33,292 nt of DNA from Balamuthia mandrillaris (lineage: Eukaryota > Discosea > Longamoebia > Balamuthiidae): positions 65,001-98,292 of the forward strand of contig JAVKOQ010000195.1 of assembly GCA_031835245.1 (NCBI GenBank), in the 5' to 3' direction. A program made the translations under genes and the position numbers. Below the pieces are notes generated by a model. The model ran no database searches, was not told the origin of the DNA, and saw only the letters and a list, made by a program, of their open reading frames with translations. Shown here piece by piece: positions 26,542 through 33,292 of the stretch (position 1 is the stretch's first letter; the number at the start of each line of letters is the position of its first letter).

Positions 26542-27441
26542 CTATTTATCCAACAAAGAGGTGATAAAGTCAGAGTAAGCAACCATGCCCTCCCCATCCA
26601 AGAACTCATCGGCAGCCTCCAACATAAAGTCCACCTCACCCTCATCCAACATCTCTCCCATGGAGATGACCACATGCTGTAGCTCCGTGATGGAGATCTT
26701 GCCGGTGCCTCCCCGATCGAACAGCACCCTGAAGGCCTGCTTCATCTCCTCCACCCCGTCGTTGATGGCATAGGCCTTGCCCATCATACGGCAGAGCTGC
26801 TCAAAGTCCACCTCGTCGTCCTCGCAAGAGCCAACAATGTCCTCGATGTCCTGAAGGGAAGGGTTGGTGCCGACGTTGCGCATGACGATGGCCACGGTCT
26901 CCTTGGGGATCTTGCCGTCCAGGTTGTGGTCGTAGAGGTGGAAGCAGTCCCAGAGCTCCTCCACCTGGTCCGCAGAGAGGCCAAAGTGCTTCTCGATCCG
27001 GTTCTTGGTGTCCGTGGGGAGGAGGTTCCTCTGTTTGGTGAGCTTGGTGGGAGCCATGGTGGCTCTTCGTAGATCCTCCGCAAAGGTCCGTTTCTTCTTT
27101 TCTCCAGGAGGGGTGGAGGCAGCAGAGGAGGGTCCTGGTGAGCCTCCTCCTGGTGCTGGTGTAGTTGGAGAGGTACTAGGTTGTGTGCCGTTGGTGGAAG
27201 GTGAGGAAATGCCGCTTGAAGAAGAGGAAGACAAATCTGAGGAAGCGCCGCCAGCCGCCTCGCCGTTCTCTTTTGGTGGCGGTGCCCCGCCTCCGCTTCC
27301 CCCACCTTCGCTTGGGCCAGTCGCGGCAGCTGCTCCTGAGCCAGGAGGAGGACCTGAAGGGACCACCCTGGAAGGGGCGTCCACTCGAGACAACGTGAAC
27401 TCACCCGACTTTTTCTTCTTCTTGTCTTTCTTATCGCTCAT
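26542..27441 (-). CDS. EF-hand (calmodulin/centrin-like) protein with disordered N-terminus
   Basis: Single exon, 299 aa. Residues 1-110 are low complexity: a Lys-rich start (MSDKKDKKKKKSGEF), then Gly/Pro/Ser-rich sequence. From about 140 to 299 there is a calmodulin-type lobe pair. Loop 1 is DHNLDGKIPKET with Thr instead of Glu at position 12. Loop 2 is degenerate. Loop 3 is DRGGTGKISITE with Gly at position 3. Loop 4 resembles LDGEGMVAYSDF with Asp at the last ligand position. Calcium affinity is therefore uncertain for all four. Best read as a troponin C/centrin-like regulatory protein with a basic, disordered targeting tail. A minus-strand TATAAAA at 27487-27493 lies about 50 bp upstream of the ATG. 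Confidence 0.9.
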   Translation of the reverse strand: MSDKKDKKKKKSGEFTLSRVDAPSRVVPSGPPPGSGAAAATGPSEGGGSGGGAPPPKENGEAAGGASSDLSSSSSSGISSPSTNGTQPSTSPTTPAPGGGSPGPSSAASTPPGEKKKRTFAEDLRRATMAPTKLTKQRNLLPTDTKNRIEKHFGLSADQVEELWDCFHLYDHNLDGKIPKETVAIVMRNVGTNPSLQDIEDIVGSCEDDEVDFEQLCRMMGKAYAINDGVEEMKQAFRVLFDRGGTGKISITELQHVVISMGEMLDEGEVDFMLEAADEFLDGEGMVAYSDFITSLLDK

Positions 27442-27486
27442 TTCTTTCTTTCTTTCTTGTTATTTTTCTTTCTTTTCTTTTTTAAT

Positions 27487-27493
27487 TTTTATA
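27487..27493 (-). promoter_or_regulatory. Candidate TATA box of the EF-hand gene
   Basis: TATAAAA on the minus strand, about 46 bp before the ATG at 27441; the region is AT-rich, so this could be chance. Confidence 0.4.
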
Positions 27494-27676
27494 AAATATT
27501 TGTTTCGGTTGCAATTTGAGGGCTATTATCCAATCTTGGAAATTATTGTCCATGCCGCCGTCCGCACTACTCCCGATTCTTCTTCGTGGATCGCGAATGG
27601 ACACTTTTCCGCTGCGCCAAAGTCTGGTCCGTTTTTTCTTTTGGTGCCACCGTGTCGACAAATAATACAGGTCGGC

Positions 27677-27745
27677 GGTTCGACTCCAACCCCATTCACC
27701 ATTTCGTAGTCATCCCCGCGGGTTCGAATCCCACTGCCTACAATT
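27677..27745 (+). other. tRNA-like fragments (two B-box matches)
   Basis: GGTTCGACTCC at 27677-27687, preceded by AGGTCGGC, and GGTTCGAATCC at 27721-27731, followed by CACTGCCTACAATTTT. Both match the pol III B box, and the second has a T stem with one mismatch and a TTTT run. No matching A box or 5' acceptor strand was found, so I do not call a tRNA. The second overlaps the stop codon of the stress-protein gene. Confidence 0.35.
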
Positions 27746-28447
27746 TTCCGTTCCCCAGCAGTATGAGGGCACAAGGCGCATGCTCGCAGCAGTAGAGAGA
27801 GACAGAGGAAGACGAGGAGGAGGAGGAGGAAGAAGAGGCCAACAAGCTGGACGCTTTGTTCCACACCACCTCGTGTAACATGTTGGTGAGGGTCGTTGCG
27901 GTGGCGGTTGCAGCAACACTCGTCGTGGTGGTCACGCTTTCGCTCCGCATGGCTTTATTGTGCTGTGAGTGTGGCCAGGCCTTGTGGCCCAAGATCAGAA
28001 AGTCGACCTTGTGCTTCTCTGCAGCTTCGCAGATGACTTCCCCTGCCTCTCCCTCCGTGATGATACATGTCTTGCAGGGAACCTACAAAACAAAAGCAAA
28101 CATCAGTTACGTTTCAATCCAAAATAAACAGAACTGTGTACAGCTGCTTCATGGCAGAGCTTTTCCAAAGGTTTCACGCTCTCCTCTGCAAAGAGCATCA
28201 TCCTACGGTTGGCCTCCACGAAGACGCCGTATCCTTCTCCTTCCTCTTTCTTCTTGCGGTGGCTCTCCTCCGCCTCCACCTCTTTCAAAAACTTGCAAAT
28301 GTCTCCCACGTGCAACAAATACACTTTTGTGGGTTTGGTTTTTCCAGCCCCGGCCTCATCCTTCTCCTCGTTTGGCCTAAGGACGAACCGCTGAAGAGCC
28401 CTTTGAAAGTGGGCCGGAGAGGGGTCCACCCCATCCGTTGCAACCAT
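27738..28447 (-). CDS. Universal stress protein (UspA) domain protein
   Basis: Exons 28447-28142 and 28082-27738 give 216 aa. The start MVATDGVDPSPAHFQRAL has the first strand and Asp of Usp domains. KTKPTKVYLLHVGD is the second strand. The second exon begins VPCKTCIITEGEAGEVICEA and continues to KVDFLILGHKA, the usual Usp strand-4 region. The C-terminus (YCCEHAPCALILLG) matches the closing strand (HAPCPVLVV type). A Thr/Ala- and Ser-rich low-complexity insert (about 165-195) separates the last two strands and interrupts the place of the ATP-binding GxxG loop, so nucleotide binding is doubtful. The donor is GTACAC and the acceptor is TGTAG. Confidence 0.85.
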
Positions 28448-28717
28448 GAACCTTTCTTTTCTTTTCTTTTATTTTTTTCTAATCTGAAAGAAAACTGGTT
28501 GAAAGTTGATCGAAAATTGATAATTTTCGTGACGACACGAATTTACATTCAAAAAAATAATTCTTCGGCCTTGCTCTGTGTGAGTTTCGAGTGAACAAGC
28601 AACAAACCAATTGTAATACCTTCAAGAACAATTAAAACAGCTTTTGTCGAACAGAGAAGAGATAATGGTCACCCTCTTTTTGCAAAAAAAAAGCGGGTGA
28701 TATCTTCCGTTCGCTTG

Positions 28718-30445
28718 CTACTTGCTGGCTTCTCCGCCAACCACATCCTCTGCCACATAAGTGAAGCCATCAAACTTCTTTTGCATGGTTTGAGAAAAGT
28801 CATCGTTGGGGTTCAGAGTGAGTGCAGCGTTCTCAGAGGTGAACATAGGGTCGATCTGGCTGACGTCCTCCTTACCGGCCACCTTGGGAACAAATGGAGG
28901 GACGATCAGCTTCTTGGCCAGCTTCTCCCAGTCGATGCTGCTGAAATAGGGGTGTTGCTTGATGGTCTCAGGGTCGCTCAACCTCTTGGCTGGATCTCTT
29001 TCCAAAAGTGCTTTTGAACATAAAATACCGATTCAACAATGAGTTGCTACAACAGGAGCCTAGAAGAGAAGAAAAGAGGTCATGTTCAGGTACCAGCAAT
29101 CAAGGAACGAGCATTCGGATCTTTGATGGTGGCGGTGAGGTCTAATTCCTCCTCCATGATCTTGCGGTACATCTGCTGCACGTCCTCCGTGTAGAAGGGG
29201 GGTATGCCCACTGACATTTCGTACATGAGGATGCCCAAGCTCCACCAATCCACCTCCTTGCCGTATTCCTTGCCTTCCAACACTTCAGGGGCTGGTTTGT
29301 TTCGAATGACCGTTAGTTGTCACTCTCTCCCTTCCAATCTCAAACTTTCTCTCAGTCGGTGTACTTTCTCTCGCGATCTCGTTCTGTTGTTTTAAAAGAG
29401 AGGTTACGAACCAAGATACTCGGGAGTACCACAGAAGGTTGCGGTTCGGTCGTTCTTGCAGTTAAGACCTTCTTTTGATATACCAAAGTCCGTCATGCAA
29501 ATGTGACCGTCTGCCGTCAACAACAAGTTCTCGGGTTTCAAATCCCTTTTTCACGGAAGAGAGGAGAAAACAGAGAGAGCACAGAATAAGCGGAAAGCAG
29601 AGAACAGACATATAAAAAGGAACAAAAGAGAAGCAGAATTCGTTACCGATAGATAATGCCTTTACTGTGCAGGTAGGCTATGCCAAGCACGATCTCAGCG
29701 CTGTAGAACCGAACACGTTCAGCATTGAACGTACCGCTCTCACTTTGTTGAAGGTGGAAGAACAGCTCGCCTCCGTTGATGTAGTCCAACACAAAGTAAA
29801 GCTTGTCTGGCGACTGGAACGAGAAATAAAGTTTAACGAGGAAAGGGCAGTCCAGCTTCATGAGAATGCTCTTCTCGTATTGAACGTTCTTGAACTCGTC
29901 TCTCTCGATGACCGCTTTCTTGGTCAGCACCTTCATCGCATACACTTGGCCGTTCGGGATGTACTTCACCTGCAACACTTTACCTATTATTTTTTTTGTT
30001 AAAGATCAGATAATAGAATAATAAACCAAGTTGGAAACAAGAAAAATAAAGATGAAGAAATAGCGATAGAAGTACCAAAACTTCCTCTGCCAATCACTTT
30101 GAGGCTCTTAAAGTCTTCCAACGTGACGCCTTTGCCGGCCGGCCCGCTGGCTTTCTTTCTCTCAAAGTCCAACACGTCCAGCCATTCCTTCAAGGCCTCT
30201 GGGGTTTCAGCCGTGAAGTAGTAGGTCCTCTCGTGAGCGATGGAGATGACCTGCATGCAGTTCTTCTTGTCCTTGTAAGAGCAGCTGCTGACATCGGACA
30301 CTTTAGCCAGCGGGATGGAGCCCTTCAAGTCGCCCCCTTTCTTGGTGTAATAATTGAGGTGGCCTTTCTCCACGACGCACCACCTCTTCTTCCAGGACTT
30401 ATAGCTTCCTCCCTCTTTGGTCATCCACCCTTCTTTGCCTTCCAT
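28718..30445 (-). CDS. AKT: AKT/PKB-like protein kinase (PH + AGC kinase)
   Basis: Exons 30445-30076, 29983-29647, 29545-29412, 29291-29094 and 29010-28718 give 443 aa, a normal AKT length. A PH domain fills residues 1-105 ([19 protein letters not shown]); of the two AKT phosphoinositide arginines one is Lys and one Arg. The kinase domain starts near 115: GRGSFGKV loop, AMKVL lysine, YRDLKPEN catalytic loop, DFGISKEG, and activation loop [10 protein letters not shown] with the Thr that PDK1 phosphorylates in [23 protein letters not shown] follows. The AGC tail ends with the hydrophobic motif [10 protein letters not shown] (FxxFTY), the TORC2-type site. The turn-motif region reads TLNPND, Asn where Thr-Pro is usual. 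A cytosolic kinase recruited to membrane phosphoinositides is expected from the family. The first ATG before the PH domain is taken as the start. Confidence 0.93.
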
Positions 30446-31053
30446 TGCTGAGTTCTTCGCTCTTCTCAAAGCTAAAGTCACTATTGAAGAAAAAATAAAA
30501 TAAAATAAAACAGCAAGCCCTGAACAAAAAAAAAAAATTGTTAGTAGCCGAGAAAGAAGGAGAAACAAGACAAAGGAAAGGATCTCGTACCTCTTCTTGT
30601 CTCTCTTTTTTTTTTTGTCCTCGGTTGGCTGTCAAGCGTTTGTTCAAGCGCCGAAACAACTTGCACTAAAAGGGTTTTTTTTTAATGGAGCTGAAAAGAC
30701 GCCGTCAATTACCTTTTTACGATTGCGATAATATATCTCGAAAATTTGTCTACAAAAATCGTTCTCTCCCCCTTTTCTTGGCGGAGGGGGTTTCGCCAAT
30801 CGATAAAATATTCGTTTGAGGCAAACAAAAAATTGTTTCGAATACAAAAACAAAAAGGGTTATCAACAAATACAAAAAAAAAATAACAATGAAGAGAGGA
30901 AGAAGCAAAAAGATGAGAGCAAGTTCCTCGCTTCATGTGGGGGGTGCAAAGGTTGAAGACAAAAAAACAAACAAAAGCTCCAACCACCGCGCAATGCTGA
31001 CCTTTTAACAAAAACAAGAGAGCATTAGAAGACAATTCGAGAGAGAAAGGGGA

Positions 31054-31102
<49 letters not shown>

Positions 31103-31214
31103 AAGAAAGAAGAGAAGTGAGAAAAACAGAGAGAAAGGAGAGAAACCAGAAAGAACAGCAGCTGTTTTCCAGAAAAGGGAATAAAAGTCTGCTGCTTGTT
31201 ACGCTCATCAGTTA
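30446..31214. other. Intergenic, upstream of the AKT-like gene
   Basis: AT-rich with A and T runs, AATAAAATAAAATAAAAC near 30490 and a long (GA)n at 31059-31099. No coding exon is supported. Confidence 0.5.
31059..31099 (+). repeat. (GA)n microsatellite
   Basis: About 20 uninterrupted AG units, about 120 bp downstream of the RapGAP stop codon. Confidence 0.95.
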
Positions 31215-32135
31215 TCACAAATACTTCTTCGCATACTCCTCCAGGGCCAAATGTCTTGACCTTTCGATCTTCTTAGCAAAGGAAGGAGACTTGAAAGACG
31301 CTTTCAATCCGTTGATCACTATCGTGTTTTTTGTGAGTCAGTTCAAAAGCATCACAAAACAAATGCAAAAATAAATTATAAAAGAAGGAATACGAACTCT
31401 TTTTCAACAGAAACTCGCGCAACTTGGGGCCTTTAGGGAAAATGGCTGGATTGGGCAAGGATGGGGCGTAGGCAGGAACGTCCTCTCGCGAGGCAACGGC
31501 AACCCTATACAAAACCTCATCTCCTTCCTTGACAGCTTGAACCACGACGTGGATTTCTTCGTTTGTTGAGTTAAGGATGAATAACAGAGAGGGAGGAAGA
31601 GAAGTGGTAAAACAAAACAGAATGACTAAAGGATACGGTTATACTTTGAGTTGATGCATTGAGGATTGAAAGGAGTTGTTCCATCGGTGAATATAATCAA
31701 CACAACGTCGTTGCCCAAATGTCTCTTACGTTCAATCTGTTTTTTTTTTAAATATATAACGATCAACATTCTCTCGGTGAGAGAGAGAGAGAGAGAACAT
31801 ACCTGTTGAGTATCTCTTTTACTGTAGGGCAGCAATGTGGCAACGTGGAACATGATCTCATAATCGTTCCATTGCGTGTAAAGGGAGTGAGTTCCCGTTT
31901 GGTTTCCTACGCACGCGTTGAAGCGAATCAGCAACGAGTGGATGATAATGGTTCATTCTTTCAATTTAACAAAAAAAAAAAAAAGGAAGGGGAGCTTACG
32001 TTGTGTATCAAGACCGGCTGAATATTGGTTCCAGCCCTTCAGCTCGACTTTGTTGCCCAGTAGTTCCAGAAACTCCTCATATTCTTTGCTTGTCTCCACT
32101 ATTACGATAAACCAATAAGAAATAGTAGGTGCTTG

Positions 32136-32167
<32 letters not shown>

Positions 32168-33292
32168 AGTACAAACCATTGGCAAACATGTCATCCTCCA
32201 AGACTTGACCTTGGCGATAGTAGAGCACGCCAAACTTAAACTCGGTATACATCATATCGTCCTCAAAGCTGAGGAGGTCTTTGGCAAACTGAGGGTTGTC
32301 GATTTGTGTCAGCAGCTTCTTGTCCAGGAAAGCATAGACGCTGCGAAGTGAGTCAAAGAGTTCTTTTTGGGATGGGGCGGCTAGAATGGCATGACTGTCA
32401 CCCTGTTATTTTGGTAGTTTTAGGTATGAGGATGATTGTTTGTTGAAATAACAACACAGGGTAAAACATACACGTTTGGTTCTTATCAAGCATCGGTACT
32501 TCTTGCCCCCTGCCTTGGTAAGACTTTTCTTGCGTGCGGCGGGACTGCCTGGTGGTGGCAGTTGCTCCTTCTCTGAAACGACAGATACGCATATGACTCC
32601 TTCCGTCGGGTGTTTCCCCAAGTAATTGGTGTGAGCTGTTTGATATGGTTAGCGTAAGAAGACAAGAAGAAAAACAAGAACAAGAACGAGAATAAAGAAG
32701 AAAGCCCAGTGAAACGTACGATTGTTTGCAAAGTAAGCTTGGTATACGTTTAGGTCATGATTCTGAGAGGCTTCGTTCAGGAAACCCTCATAGCCAATAC
32801 GTCGCTCCGTGCCGAGCTCCCTGCGGAAGCCCTCACTAGGACGAATGAGCTCCGAGTCCAAGTCCTTCCCCGTTGCTTCCAGGCTGGAGTCCAAGGGACG
32901 CGTCCAGTTGTTGGTCTCAAAGTTCCACTGCCCGCAGCGCACCTCGTACTGTTCGTTCTCGATGGCGGCGGTGAGCTCCTGGTCCAAGGGACTCTCCAGG
33001 TACGGCGCCAGCCATTTCAGCACCTCTTGGTCGGTTTCTCCAAAGTCATCTCGGAACCAACCAAATACGCGGGCAATTACAATCTGCTTCACATCGGGGA
33101 ATATGGAGGTGGTGAGCATGCAGAAGCGTTTGGTGTTGTCCTCCAGCTGGGCGTCCACGGTGTCGGGGAGGTAGACCTGAATGGGAGGGCAAGAGGCGGT
33201 GCCACAGACCAGCCCAAAGTGGCAACGCGGGTCGTACTGCTTAACCACGCTATTAAGGCGAGGGTCGTTCTTGGGGAAGCGACGCGTGGTCA
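31215..33292 (-). CDS. DUF547-RapGAP protein, 5' end beyond the window
   Basis: Exons 33292-32720, 32635-32472, 32402-32177, 32098-32000, 31906-31803, 31736-31637, 31556-31398 and 31318-31215 join in phase to the TGA at 31217-31215. The first visible exon has a DUF547 signature (YDPRCHFGLVCGTASCPPI, then a strand and FGWFRDDFG). The C-terminal half is a Rap/Ran GAP domain: FKFGVLYYRQGQVLEDDMFA, LELLGNKVELKGWNQYSAGL, QTGTHSLYTQWNDYEIMFHV, LLPYSKRDTQQ and RKRHLGNDVVLIIF. The Asn of HLGND is the catalytic 'Asn thumb' of RapGAP. After this, VVVQAVKEGDEVLYRVAVAS closes the domain and a helical basic tail ends EEYAKKYL. It should speed GTP hydrolysis on Rap-type GTPases. Donors include GTACGT, GTATGT and GTTCGT. 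The N-terminus lies outside the window. Confidence 0.92.
32136..32163 (+). repeat. (GA)n tract in RapGAP intron
   Basis: About 14 AG units in the intron between exons 32402-32177 and 32098-32000, (CT)n in the sense strand. Confidence 0.9.

Noticed and set aside
27600-27745. Functional tRNA gene
   Set aside because: No 5' acceptor strand pairs with TGCCTAC and no A box sits at a proper distance on the plus strand; a TGGCGCAGCGG match on the minus strand has no partner B box.

Overview
The window is nuclear DNA from a single-celled eukaryote. Genes carry many short introns (about 50-450 bp) that are strongly pyrimidine-rich in the sense strand. No bacterial operon structure is visible. The gene set is a histidine-kinase rhodopsin, a cereblon, a PH-domain AGC kinase, a DUF547-RapGAP protein, a MORN protein, an EF-hand protein, and secreted repeat proteins. 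This fits a free-living amoeba of the Acanthamoeba/Balamuthia kind (Amoebozoa, Discosea). That placement is inference from gene content and style; no marker gene for species is present. I assembled the exons by hand. In every multi-exon model the phases close to a whole number of codons, and this is the main support for the splice sites given.

Layout. 1-985: 3' part of an unrecognised plus-strand gene. 1493-2017: secreted Asp/Gly repeat protein. 2065-3024: fossil Ty1/copia fragment. 3027-4748: a complete pogo-like DNA transposon with 41-bp terminal inverted repeats, a TA duplication and an intron-containing transposase with one in-frame TGA. 5148-6997 (minus): cereblon orthologue. 7435-12416 (minus): type I rhodopsin fused to a hybrid histidine kinase with two receiver domains (1427 aa, seven exons). 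12870-14340 (minus): MORN-repeat protein, divergent from a leucine-rich-repeat gene at 14575-15835 (plus). 16105-16767 (minus): secreted Cys-rich 17-residue repeat protein. 17200-18453 (minus): PB1-TPR-UBA protein. 19436-21056 (plus): secreted or anchored protein with a catalase-like core. 21184-22645 and 23021-24502 (minus): tandem paralogous type I membrane proteins. 24778-25942 (minus): unrecognised single-pass protein. 26542-27441 (minus): EF-hand protein with a disordered N-terminus. 27738-28447 (minus): universal stress protein domain. 28718-30445 (minus): AKT/PKB-like kinase. 31215-33292 (minus): DUF547-RapGAP protein, 5' end outside the window.

The genes do not form one pathway. Several are signalling proteins (light-sensing kinase, AKT-like kinase, Rap GAP, calcium binding) and several are secreted or surface proteins. 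The most striking object is the rhodopsin-kinase. It keeps the retinal-binding lysine and the helix-G aspartate, but has Gln where pumps have the primary counter-ion Asp, and it adds an extra N-terminal helix. The second is the cereblon, whose three-tryptophan drug pocket is intact but carries Pro at the position equivalent to human V388.
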